Assembly (NCBI RefSeq): GCF_963678635.1
Contig: NC_087070.1
Location: 44,683,467 to 44,747,466 of the forward strand
Reading direction: 5' to 3'
Length of the DNA stretch: 64,000 nt
Source: Symsagittifera roscoffensis
Taxonomy: Eukaryota > Xenacoelomorpha > Acoela > Convolutidae
Position 1 is the stretch's first letter; the number at the start of each line of letters is the position of its first letter. Under the pieces are notes generated by a model, which worked only from the letters and a program-made list of their open reading frames with translations, was not told the origin of the DNA and searched no databases. This document shows positions 45,361-56,465 of the stretch, in pieces. The position numbers and the translations under genes are program-made.

Positions 45361-46500
45361 TCAGTCCCAGGTGTTCAGCCTCCTCCCTCCTTGAATGCTA
45401 CCTTCTTCTTCCTTCCTGACCATTGTCCTCTCAAGTGTCTCTTCAGGGATCCTTTTAACCAGTGACTGCAAAACTTCTTTCCCATCAGGTTTCCTTTCTT
45501 TCGAGGAGTTCTCGCCACCATCCGCCTCATTTATTCTCAATATCGTGACATCTGGTTCTTCTTCACCCTTAGTGTGTACCACAGGTTTATCGTCTGCCAA
45601 TTTCTCCGGTAATCTCATTACGTCTTCATTTATCTCTGCTTTTCACGTTTCTACCTGGTTGAGATCATAGCCTTTTGCCTTGAGCGTCTCCCTCACAATT
45701 TTTGACTTGAGTATTATCCCTATCGGCATCCCTCGGTTCTTCTTCAAGATTGTTTTCTCCGGAGGTTCTTTTGGTAATTCGGGGTGATCTTCTATTGGTT
45801 TGCCAGACTTGTCGAGCCATCTCGTGAGTGGAAGACTGTCATACGTTTCCTTATCCATGAAAGAGAAGCCATCTTTGATTTCTGGCCTATCCGCCTCTTT
45901 ATGTTTCTGTCTCTCGTAGAACTCCTTCTTCTTACTCAAGCTGTCAGCATTTTGATGTTTGTCTCTCGTCCTATGCTCAATTATCATGTTTTACCCATCC
46001 AGGCAAACTATCCATCTCCCTATGTAGCTTTGATCCATTGAGTACGTTTTCAACCAGCTGAGTGCCCTGTTGTCGACTCGTAACCTGAACGGCTCGCTGC
46101 CTAGGTATACCCTGTATTTCTTGTCAAAGGGAACCAATGCGAACATCTCTGCTTTGTGCGCCCCGTAATTCATCTCCGTATCACTCAAGACTTAACTCCC
46201 GTATGCTACTGGTCACAAGACTGTCTTCCCAATCCACTCTTGCTCTTGTTGGAGAATGCCAGAAATCGCTACTACCCATGCATTTGTATCCAGCACGTAC
46301 ATTCCCTTTTCCATTGGCATCCCTAGCACCGGTGCTTCGCACATTTCCTTCTTTATTCTCTGGAATGATTCTTCCGCCGCGTTGTTCCACGTGAACTTCT
46401 TGCCTTTGTGCCTCATTAGTTGTTGCATCGGGTACACCCTGTCCGCGTAACCCTTGATAAACTCCCTGTAGTAGTGCCGAAAACACAGGAAGCTCATCAA
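45361..46500 (-). pseudogene. RNase H domain and linker, array copy 3
   Basis: Frames 46213-46500, 45991-46188, 45643-45987 and 45361-45618 repeat the RNase H blocks (LDTNAWVVAISGILQQ, GAHKAEMFALVPFDKKYRVYL, RVDNRALSWLKTY, HRTRDKHQNADSL) and the linker. The Asn at the catalytic position is again present. The stop between LDG and the next frame is shared with copy 1 but not copy 2, which is informative for the order of duplication. Confidence 0.8.
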
Positions 46501-46524
46501 TTGATGTTCCGTTTTTGGCGATTT

Positions 46525-47584
46525 TCATGTCAGAACCGCTTCTACTGCATCTGGGTCTGCTCTGATGTCATGTCTATCCACCATTGTCCCCAGGTATTTT
46601 ATCGAGTCCTTGAGTATTTCACACTTTGATGGTTTGCATTTTAGTCCCGATCTCTTCATGCAGGCGAACACCTCGTCCAGTCGTTCGATATGATCCTCTA
46701 GTGTCGTCGTCGCAATTACCACTTCATCCACGTAGCACATTACCAGGTTGCCGTATTTCTTTGTTACACCGATCAATGCGTGTGCCATCAATCGTTGAAA
46801 TGTGACCGTGGCGTTGCAAAGACCAAAAGGCATCCCTTTCCATTGAAACAGCCCCAGCTCGCAGGCCAACTCTGTCTTGTCCCTGTCCTGCTTCCTCAGT
46901 GGTACCTGCCAGAAAGCTGATCCTAAATCAAGAGTCGTAAAAAAATTTTGCGTCCCCCAACTTTGAGAGGCTCTCATCTATTCTAGGTATGGGATAGGAT
47001 TCCTTCACCGTGACGGAGTTCAGATATCGAAAATCGCAGCAAAACCTTAATTGGTCGCCCTTCTTTTTAGCCATCACTACTCTACACGCCCACGGTGATT
47101 TGGATGGTTCTATCATATCATATTCTAGTAAGGTCTCTATCTCCTTTCTACATGTATCCGATTTGTGTGGGGTCATACGCCTCGCCCCCTCCCTATGCGG
47201 CACCGCCGTCTCCTCAAGCTCTATTTAATGCTCAACAAAATTACAACATCCAATATCTGCTTTATGTCTCGAAAAAACATCCTCATTCCTATCTAGTACA
47301 TCCTTGATGGCTGCGAGCTGTTCATCCGTTACCTTGCCCCTCAAGTGCTCTATTTCAGGTAAAACTGGTTTATCCATTTCCATTTCCTCTAGTGTGTGTC
47401 TTTCTGGGAAACTGGAACAGCTCGAAAGTCCATTGTCTGTCTCTGAAATAAGTAACTCCACAAGACCTGATGAATCTTTTATTTTCTTCAATCGTCTCAA
47501 GATACACTTCTTGTCCCTGTGATTGGGACATTCAAGTACTTCATTCTCTTTTACATTTTCAGTCATTTCATATCGAGTTTTCAC
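46525..47584 (-). pseudogene. Reverse transcriptase, array copy 3
   Basis: Frames 47225-47584, 46928-47203 and 46525-46977 hold the three RT parts. The shared TAA (47225-47227), the T7 frameshift near 46941 and YVDE (Glu codon at 46723-46725) are all present. Confidence 0.85.
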
Positions 47585-48160
47585 AGGTTAAGCATATCCC
47601 AGCTTCCTCCTCCGCTGGATTTTGACGGGTATGTCAAGAGTATTCAACAAGACACTGATGCAGAGGCCGCTCTTGGTTATCGAGAAGGATCTTCCTAAAA
47701 TTACAACATCCAATATCTGCTTTATGTCTCGAAAAAACATCCTCATTCCTATCTAGTACATCCTTGATGGCTGCGAGCTGTTCATCCGTTACCTTGCCCC
47801 TCAAGTGCTCTATTTCAGGTAAAACTGGTTTATCCATTTCCATTTCCTCTAGTGTGTGTCTTTCTGGGAAACTGGAACAGCTCGAAAGTCCATTGTCTGT
47901 CTCTGAAATAAGTAACTTCACAAGACCTGATGAATCTTTTATTTTCTTCAATCGTCTCAAGATACACTTCTTGTCCCTGTGATTGGGACATTCAAGTACT
48001 TCATTCTCTTTTACATTTTCAGTCATTTCATATCGAGTTTTCACAGGTTAAGCATATCCCAGCTTCCTCCTCCGCTGGATTTTGACGGGTATGTCAAGAG
48101 TATTCAACAAGACACTGATGCAGAGGCCGCTCTTGGTTATCGAGAAGGATCTTCCTAAAA
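47241..48160. repeat. 460-base tandem duplication in array copy 3
   Basis: ttacaacatccaatatctgc recurs at 47241 and 47701, so the pre-RT segment (DKPVLPEIEHLRG...) is present twice (47225-47584 and 47634-48044). The junction cttcct-aaaa-ttacaac shares aaaa with both parents. Confidence 0.95.
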
Positions 48161-49400
48161 CAGCAGCACTTTGACTGTTTGGATTTGGACTATGCAAACT
48201 TGCTTGTTATCGCTTAGTTCATTATATTTTTTTATCCGTAAGCTCACAATTTCCGCTTTGTTTGCTTTCAGCCTTACCCTCCTAGTCAAGAAAACCGGCG
48301 CTTTATTCTCATTTGCCATTATCAGGTTTACCGGTTTAATTACGTCCTTCCTATCCGGGTTCCGAATCCTGAACATGGCATTGTTCAGATCAATCGTTAC
48401 GTCGAAATTCCTGATTAATTCTCTGCCTACAATGAACTGGTCAGACTCATCTAGGTTCTCCACCACAAGAAAGCTCATCCGCAGGTTGCGTTCCCCTAGA
48501 TTTAGGGCTATTATTGGTGTTCTGCCTAGTACCCGCAGCGCCCCTTTGTTTGCAGCTGATAGCCGTATTGTTGAGTCTATCAAATCATCTGTTTCGAAAC
48601 CCATTCGCTCCCAAGTTTCGATTGATATAACGCTCAAGACCGCTCCCGTATCAAGTAACCCGCGTAACTGTGTCTTCTTGCCACTTATGTCAAGCACGTG
48701 CGCTGATACGTCCGCCTCCGTCTCGATGTGCATTGCATCCTCCTCCAACATGGCGCAGTGTCCAATCGATCTCACTTTTAGTTCTACCCTGCCCATGTAG
48801 ATTTGTCCCGTTAAGTCTTCGTCACATGTTATCATAGTTTTTGTGTAGATGTTCGTCCCATCTATGTTTAACATCACCTCATGCGGACCATAGGCTTCCG
48901 TGTACCTATTCTCGACACGGACTGACTTGCTACCACCTCTTGTGAGTAGTGCCCTCAAGGCTCTAGAAATTGTCGGCGGACTTATTGCACTTAAGTAATC
49001 TGCGTACACATCGATGTGCATTATTGTCTGGTCGATCGGTTCACTCAGGTTTCTCGCTACTTCATGGCCGCCCACAGTGATTATTGACATTATTCTGGCT
49101 CCGATATTTGTTATGCCGAATGGCTTGCCCGTCACCATTTTTAGAGTGTTGCAATTTCCACCCCTTGTCGCTCCCACTTCGGCTTCCGGTATCGGCATCG
49201 ACATACTTAACGTCTCATTCAACTTCTGCTTTTCGATTTCCTGCTTTAGTCGTTGCTCGATCTCTTTCGTCGCAAATCTTTGTTTCCTTTTGTTGATGGC
49301 CTCCGCCGCTGCCTTTTCATAGTTAATTGCTAGAGGATTCTTGTTCTCGGCTTCTATGGCATTCTTAACTTGCACTACAGCCTTCACCGTTTTTGTCGGT
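48155..49400 (-). pseudogene. Retropepsin-like protease, array copy 3
   Basis: This is the longest protease frame of the array (410 codons, 48155-49387), because an upstream frameshift present in copies 1 and 2 (near 38150 and 43640) is absent. It starts in the Ala/Glu/Lys-rich linker (NYEKAAAEAINKRKQRF), runs through GRVELKVRSIGHCAML and reaches the intact LLDTGAVLSVIS active site and RTPIIALNLG. It ends at the same frameshifted VQIQTVKVLLF as the other copies. Confidence 0.8.
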
Positions 49401-49419
49401 AGTTCCGCACTCGGTGCCT

Positions 49420-50520
49420 CCGTGTTTTATGTGTCAAACTCGGCTTGCCTGTTCCTCGTGTTATGTACCGTCGCCAGCGCCAGTTTGTGTTTGGATGACT
49501 CTGGTTCTTCACTGCTTCCCAAAACAACGGACAGTCCATCCTGAAGTGGCCCTCTTGATTGCAGAAGAAGCATCTTGCACCTATCTTGATGATCAGGCCG
49601 CTTTAGAACTCATGTTATTCCGCCTGGCTCATATCTTCCTCATCGGACGCATATCCCAGACTTTTCACGACTTGCTTGTACGTCGTGCAATCCGCCATAT
49701 GATGATCCGCTGACCCGCAATTTGCGCATGATCTGCGTTGGTCCTTGTCTTCTCTAGGCTTGTACTATGATGATCTCTGTGGTTGACTCCCCCCTTGCAT
49801 GTTTCTATTCTATGGGTACGAGTAATTCTTTGGTTTCATCAACATGTATTCCTTGATTTCTGCCTCATCTCTTCCGGCGTCGGTGCCTTGTCTTTCGATA
49901 GTGTATAATACGTTGCTAACATTGTTCTCAAGTCGTCACTTTTAACCCCATCGATAAATTTCGAGGCGATGCTGAAGTTCCTTCTATTTGTTGATTCTTG
50001 GGGATCACTCCTTCTTCTCAAGCTCTCAAGATCATCCAGGAACCAATCGATTGATTCATTGTCCCTCTGTCTTTTCTTTTCGAATCTCATCATAGCCTGG
50101 TGACCCTTCATTCCCGATCCGGATCGGTTCAACAATAATTCGAAGATTTTGTCTGCAGTATCACGTTCATCTTCCTTCTTTGCAACTACACACTTTAACG
50201 CCGTGCCTTCCAAATTGCTGAGTATCGCTGTGCAGGCTTGTCTCTCGTCGTTCAAGTTGTCTTGTTCCAAATATAGTCTCATGACTTCTACCTAAGTGTC
50301 GATGCATTCGTCTGAGTCGTCCTTAAATTCTTTTGGCCTCTTGAAGGTTTTCCTGGATTTGCCTTCTTCTCTTTCATTCGAGTCCGTGTTCCTCGTAGCG
50401 AACGCTTCCAATGTCCTATTCATCATCTCCCAGGTGCTAGCCCACGTCGTGGCATCATGTCCCACATTATTGCTAGTTGTCGAATCCCCCGGACCACTTG
50501 TCGTGTTTCAGGTTCCACTC
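49420..50520 (-). pseudogene. Gag capsid and zinc-knuckle region, array copy 3
   Basis: Frame 49839-50282 is the capsid-type segment (LLNRSGSGMKGHQAMMRFEK). The shared TAG lies at 50292-50294. The end of this frame differs (PTPEEMRQKSRNTC) because this copy keeps sequence near 49833-49870 that is missing from copies 1 and 2. The first knuckle region carries a private TAG (Trp of SSWYKP, near 49766). Confidence 0.75.
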
Positions 50521-50521
50521 T

Positions 50522-51548
50522 TCATAATTGTCCTTGCCCCCCTGGTCCTGTGCTCGCTGCACCCCGGGGTAACGGTAACGTTGTTGACTCCCGCTTGTTC
50601 TGTTGTGGTTCCACGAAATCGACTCTGTTTCCCTGCGTTCGATCTGTTAACGGCTTGTCTTGTGAGTTTCTCAAGATGGCATACAATATGGCTTGTATGG
50701 CACATGAACTCTCAGTCTGGTCTCTGCTCATTGTGTACATTCTCATCTCCAGACTCCCTAACTTGCTGTTCACAGTGTCATACCGTTGCTTCATTTCGTG
50801 CATGTCTTTTTTGATGAGCTTCTCTCTCTCTCCTTGTCGGTAGCCTCTACTTTAACTGACATTTGTTGTAGCCTCTCTTCAGTTGCCTTCGCCAGATTGA
50901 AGCAGTGATCCAGGCTCTCGTGCTTATTGTATCTGATTTCCATTTTTAGCAATTGCCGATCCTCTTCATTGCAAAAAAAGGTGTTTTCTGGTGGCTAGCT
51001 GTTGTCCCATTTTCTACTGTTGCCTCGCGGCTAGCTGTTGCTACAGGATCGGCATGATCATCTTCTCGATTGTCTTCTGTTGCTACTGCAGAAACCGTTC
51101 CAAATGTCTTGCCTTTCTCGGTCGTAGGTGCTATTTCAAAATTCTCTCTTGGTTTCATTCCGACCATCATTGCAAGCCTCTCTGTGAACGACGTTCTCTT
51201 TGCATGAGAGTAATCTTTTATCAGTTCCGGCGTGTTGCTCGTTGTATCATCTACAATGTCAATCGGCGAGAACTCCATCGTCTTCTTTTCTTGTTCTTCC
51301 ACTTTCGGCATCGGTGTTGTATCTGTTGTTTCCCTCTCCACCTCGTCAACGCTCTGGTCTGGTGTCTCAAGATCAATTTCTGTAGCAGGTACCGTTCGTC
51401 CCTCTTCAGTGCTTACTTTCGTTTTGTTCTCTTTTGCGCTTCTTGTGTTGACCATGCTCACTGAAAAGTTCTTTCTCATTATTTTTCGGACCGACGGCAT
51501 TGCTTTTCGTACTCTCCTTTCTGCCATCGGTACCCTACTTCGCCTCAT
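50522..51548 (-). pseudogene. Gag N-terminal region, family A element
   Basis: Frame 50946-51548 starts MRRSRVPMAERRVRKAM, a basic N-terminus, then acidic Thr-rich sequence (VNTRSAKENKTKVSTEE, MEFSPIDIVDDTTSNTPELI). Frame 50522-50803 continues with a helix (MHEMKQRYDTVNSKLGSLEM) and RG/GGQ-rich sequence before the capsid segment. Between them (50804-50945) a coiled-coil-like KATEERLQQM segment is broken by stops. The likely start of translation is 51548, about 2.5 kb downstream of the PBS-like site at 54089. The VETRSQ/VNTRSA similarity links it to the family B N-terminus at 59429. Confidence 0.65.
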
Positions 51549-51766
51549 GATTCTTATTTACAATTTTTTCTATCTACAATATTAATATTTACAAATTTCT
51601 ATTCTAAGGATAAAAATTCTAAAAAGTATTCCAAATTTTTTTGAGTAAAAAAAAAAATTTTCAGTTCGTGATCTTATTAGAGCAGATTTTGTTTGATTTT
51701 ATTCGTTCTGACCGGTCCTTTGAACTCTCCACTTAAGTATTTGGAAGTTTCACACTGTCCCAATGC

Positions 51767-52489
51767 CTACCACTCCAGTGTTTGGGTACGTCGCACTGTC
51801 CCAAGACCCTTTTCGCTCAGATGTCGGAACACTTCGCACGTCCCAGGACCTCTTGGTACCGTCCCAAGACTTTTCAGTAGTGTCCCAAGACTTTTTTGTA
51901 CTGTCCCAAGACTTTGTGGTACTGTCCCAAGACCTTCTGGTACTGTCCCAAGACTCTGCGGTAGTGTATTAAGATTTTTCCGTACTGTCGCAAGACTTTT
52001 CTGTACTGTACCAAGACTTCTTGGTACTGTCCCAAGACCTTTTGGTACTGTCCCATGACCCTGCGGTAGTGTCCCAAGATTTTTATTTACTGTCCCAAGA
52101 CTTCTTGGTACTGTCCCAAGACCTTTTGGTACTGTACCAAGACTTTTCCGCTCTGTTCCAAGACTTCCTTGTACTGTCCCAAGACTTTTCCACCCTGTCC
52201 CAAGACTTCCTGGTACTGTCCCAAGACTCTTCCGCTCTGTCCCAAGACTTCCTGGTACTGTGCCAACACTTTTCCGCTCTGTCCCAAGACTTCCTGGTAA
52301 TTCCCAAGACTTTTCCGCTCTGTCCCAAGACTTCCTGGTACTGTCCCAAGACTTTTCCGCTCTGTCCCATGACTTCCTGGTACTGTCCCAAGACCTTTCG
52401 GCACTGTCCTCAGACTTCTTGGTACCGTCCCAAGACTTCTTCGTACTGTCCCAGGACTTCGTCACTTTAGTGTTGGGACACACACACAC
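51767..52489. repeat. 21-base minisatellite in the family A leader
   Basis: About 30 units of ggtactgtcccaagacttcct and variants. Because the period is seven codons, long frames stay open on both strands (240 codons on the minus strand, heptads of SLGTVP-type; 149 codons on the plus strand, VLSQDFL-type). It lies between the PBS-like site and gag. The core matches the reverse complement of the 24872-25234 minisatellite. Confidence 0.9.
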
Positions 52490-54088
52490 TGTCCCAAAAT
52501 CCTTTCTTCCTTATTGTTGGGACAAACTGATTTCTTCTTCTTCGTTGTTGGGACTCTTGAACCATTATCCCCGGTACCACCACTTGAGCTCTGATATAAA
52601 AATTTCCCTAAAACCAACCTTACTGGCCTAAAGTTTCAAATGCTAAAACCCGTGAATTATCTCCCTTTATTGATCTGATGCAAGTTGAAATTCAACTTGT
52701 TCGCTGGTGTTTTATGATCACCTATCCGTTCAAAAAACCGATAAAATTAGTACCAAAAACGTAAAAACACAAACGATAAAAATTTATAAAAACAGAAAGA
52801 TAACCCTAAAATCAGAGGTGAACAAGGTAGCCCTTTCGTAGAAAAATTGTCTGGTACCTGATTGCCACGCGTTTTCCTCCCCCCTCTTAACGTTCTTATG
52901 GGGTTGTGTCTTTCCGGGTTTCAAAAACTGTCTATCTCCGTTCCCCCACCCGATCCTACTAGGATACCTACCTTAATTCGATCTGAAAATTGGATATCCT
53001 CTCTCTATAATTCACGCGTGTAAGATTATAATGTAACTTAATCGACGATATCGATGGATTATTTACTATAACGTGTCCCCCCTTTTTACAATTTGCAACC
53101 GCCAATCTCTAACCTAACCAGCCCCCCTTCTAACCTCCCCCTTTTTAGCCCTCCTCTTAAGCTGAAACTTACCTTAACCACCGGGGTGCTAAACCTCTCG
53201 AGAGAAAACCGTAAAACCTGTTTCCAAGCTCTGCTCAAGTAAAAACGTTCCTCAAAACGGTGGGCATCCGCTTATCCAATTTTACACTTATCTCCTATAA
53301 TGTAATGTGGATTCTAACGATACCCCATTGACCAACCAGAACACCCCTGTGTGTCCCCCTCTGGTTGTTCTGATTCCGTGTTGGTTGTCTCCTTGGCCCG
53401 TCCAGCACCTCTCTCCAGCACTACTTTCCCACTTGGCTGGTCACCTGCTCCAGTCCAGTCTCCCAGTGGTTCGTAGATTGACCAAACAAAACACCTTCTC
53501 TGTTCGGTCCCGTTGGTGCAGGATGTCCCCTTGTCGTGTCCAGCACTTGTCGGGTTCTCTTCTTGATAACCACTTTCCTACTTGGCTGCTCACCTTTTCC
53601 AGTCACGTCTCCTAGTGGTCCAGCTAAGTTGCGAGCTATCTAAAAACCCTTGAAAACGCCCCACAATTGGATTGCTGACACCATTTTTGAATTGTTGAAA
53701 TGATCGAAACGATCGATCTTATGAAAACAGTATGGGTATACTATTTAATTAGTATAAAGGTTTGATCCAACTAATCTGGTGTTAAAGTCACTGTATTTTT
53801 TTGTTTTATGGGTTTTGTTCTTTTTTCTATTCTTTTTCGGTTTGTGTTTTGCTTTTTGTCTCTTTGCTTGTTTTTTAGTCCCCCTAGTTAACTCACCTTA
53901 CTCGTTTAGCTAGGCCTCGTTCGGAGAGCGTACCAGGAAATTTTATCGAGTTTTCTTTAAAAGCTATCACGGTACGACCGGAAGGTTTACACGTTCCCGC
54001 TGAACCGTACCACGAGTACTCTAGAATGGGCATGTAGCCCGGAGCTGTGTCAAGTGGGTTCGACTCCGTAGTCATGATGTCGTAAGAC
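52490..54088 (-). other. Family A leader between PBS-like site and minisatellite
   Basis: This is a reverse-complement, diverged counterpart of 23387-24871 (shared strings include the cccacccgatcc and tctatctccg segments near 52950 and the ccactgggag-type repeat near 53400-53620). No gene is recognised. Near 54051 is ggttcgactcc, an exact internal-promoter B-box-type string, not accompanied by a full tRNA. Confidence 0.6.
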
Positions 54089-54104
54089 CACCCAGGAGCG
54101 CCAT
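54089..54104 (-). promoter_or_regulatory. Primer-binding-site-like motif of the family A element
   Basis: The minus strand reads ATGGCGCTCCTGGGTG, preceded in sense by gcgactgttacatagagttttttt-type sequence. It is correctly oriented for the gag at 51548. Confidence 0.55.
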
Positions 54105-56449
54105 AAAAAAACTCTATGTAACAGTCGCTTTTTTAAATCACATATGAGGCTAAAGAAAAATAGGCCCTATAACCATTGGCTCAAGAGTCAGGGACACTAT
54201 CTCCTGTGTTTTTCTACCTCGAATGGTCGGAGCCAATTCGGTTCACTTGCGACATGAGACTAAAACCCTCGTTATAGCTTAAAGGCCACTATCAAAATAC
54301 CCCCCTCTGTAGAAAATAAGAACGTCCCAATACTTAGGTCTCAAAATACCCAGAATACGCGAACGCCGTTAAAAAAAGGTCGGAACAGTCCGTTTGGTTA
54401 CTTTTTATTAGACAGTGGAACTTTGATTCATTTCAGATGGATCAACCTAAAACTCTCCTTATCTCAACTTAAAAATTACAAAACACACTTAAGAAAACTA
54501 AATTGGGTACTCACATACCAGCACAATCGAGAATTGGAGTGAATAAATTAATCAGAAACTCTAGCATTAAGGTAATTAAGTTTTAACTCAAGAAGTTTGT
54601 AATCAATGAATTCCAACAAGGGAAATAAGTTTTGACTCGAGAATTGAGTTTGGGAACTGGACCATTGGGATACCCCAGCTGTCCATCTTTCCATTGAGGG
54701 TTCACTCTGGTCCACTTCTTATTTGTGTCTGCTATGTTTGCAATCGTTCTGCTTCCTATTCAGGATAGGACAGCTCTACTCGTGTTTGATTTTATCTGAA
54801 AATTGCGAATAGCAACTTCGCCGCTGATTTTTTCACTACTTTCCCGCGATTGTAATTCAGTTGTTCTGATTTTGCATTTCTGAGATTTTCAGTTTTTGTG
54901 AGAAAGTTGAGCATGAAAGGCTCAATTCGAATTTTTGAAAAATTTCATTTCACCCCAAACTTAAGTTGTCCGTATTTCTCAAGGTCAAACTTCCAAATAT
55001 GACGACCAACTGGCACAAACCTTACGTATAATTTCTTTTTATTAGACAGTGGACTTTTGATCCATTTCCGACGTATCAACCTCAAAACTCTCCCTAACTC
55101 AACATAACAATATAAAACACACTCAAAAAAATTGAAATTGGGTACTCACACACCAGCGCGATCTCTAGAATTGAGAAACTAAATAAATAGTAACTCTAGC
55201 GTAAATGGGGTAATCAAGTTCAACTCAAGAAGTTTTGAATAAGTCAGTTTTAACTCAAGAGAAGTTTTTGTACTGGACCTCTGGGAGACTTCGGTTGTCC
55301 ACCTATCCACCGAAGGTTCACTCTGGTCCACTTCTAATCTGTCTCTTATTTACTCGCGATCACTCTGCGTTCTGTTTCGAATATGACAGCTCTACTCTCG
55401 TTCAAATTATGTATCGGAAATTGCGAATAGCAATTTCCCGCTGCTAATTTTGACTACTTTCCTGCGATTGTAGTTCGAATCTTTTGATCTTATTTTCTGA
55501 TATTTTCAGTTGTCGCGATGTGACATTCGACCAGAATGGCCAAAATGCAATCTCTGCAGAATTCGAATTTTAGCAGCGAGCCTTCCGGATTGGTGATTAT
55601 TAAGAATTAAGAACGTTATTTGAACGATTGAACAAAACGTGAAGGTTAAAGGATTCGGGAATTGCTAATTTTTAAATTTCCGAAGTGATTACGTAACATT
55701 TCTGAGAAACGTCAGAAACGGCCATTTTAGCAAAAAGAACTAAGAAAAACAGAACAACATTAGTTGCGCGGACGATAAGTACGAAATTTGTGAGAAAAAA
55801 CAATAGCAGATTGCAGGAATAGCAGTGAACACTCCAAGTTGCAACTATTGTGTCGCTACAATAGTTGCAAGGCTGTTGCAGACAACGGTGAAGGGTGGAT
55901 GACAGCCTTCCGGATTAAGAAGAAATCAAGATTAACGAGCTTGATTCAGTGGATTCAAGAATCCAGAAGGGTTTCGGAACTGAGACTTTTATTCTTTTAT
56001 ATAGAATTTTAGCTTCTTGTCATGTCCTGATTTGAATTTAATTAACAACTGCATTCATTTTGATAAGGATGAGAAGCTAGGAGTTGGGGGAAAGGGTTGA
56101 TCCATCTTCGATGGAGATGATGATTTTTATCTACTGAACAAAAACAATAGTAATATAATAAGTAGTAGCCCTGTTTTTAGGAGTGACCTCGTGGTCTGGA
56201 GATACTGAGACCCAGCCATGAGCTCACTATTTCTGCATGTAATTAAGTTAATTTGAGTGTTTTGACCGAAGCCGAAAGCAGTAACGTTTTGTCGACCCGA
56301 TGTTAGAAAAGACCACCAAAAAGTACTGGCTTGGTAGAGACGGTGAAAAGCATGCAAAGCTCTGTTTAGACGTTAGTCAGTCGTTTTAAGACTTAGTTTT
56401 GTTTTCCGTCGATATGTATCTTCCGGGCGAATGTTACATACATGTTTTT
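54105..56449. other. Central LTR-like region between divergent PBS-like sites (right)
   Basis: 2.35 kb, the reverse-complement counterpart of 20331-23370, with an internal partial duplication (54480-54960 resembles 55050-55500, including the gggtactcacac-ccagc string). No gene is recognised. It should contain the 5' LTRs of the leftward family A element and the rightward family B element. The partial third copy at 28680-29478 ends at the base equivalent to about 55456, a candidate LTR start. Confidence 0.5.
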
Positions 56450-56465
56450 ATGGCGCTCCTGGGTG
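56450..56465 (+). promoter_or_regulatory. Primer-binding-site-like motif of the right family B element
   Basis: ATGGCGCTCCTGGGTG preceded by gcgaatgttacatacatgttttt. It lies 3.0 kb upstream of gag at 59429 in the same orientation. Confidence 0.55.

Larger units (their letters stand above)
44963..50656 (-). repeat. Internal tandem array of family A, copy 3 (first in sense)
   Basis: 5.69 kb. On its right it continues into native gag (ILYAILRNSQDKPLTDR), so this is the unduplicated 5' entry into the array. It contains a private 460-base tandem duplication (47241-47700 and 47701-48160). Confidence 0.9.

Noticed and set aside
46935-46955. Programmed ribosomal frameshift at the A/T run in RT
   Set aside because: The shift falls inside the RT palm between conserved motifs, where programmed frameshifting is not expected; a fixed one-base insertion shared by the copies is simpler.
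52021-52470. Long open frames on both strands of the 51.8-52.5 kb region as protein genes
   Set aside because: They are a consequence of a 21-base tandem repeat; all are low-complexity heptads with no conserved domain. Kept as a repeat.
54030-54104. A tRNA gene or SINE near the ggttcgactcc string
   Set aside because: No cloverleaf could be formed; acceptor and anticodon arms are absent and the A-box spacing is wrong.
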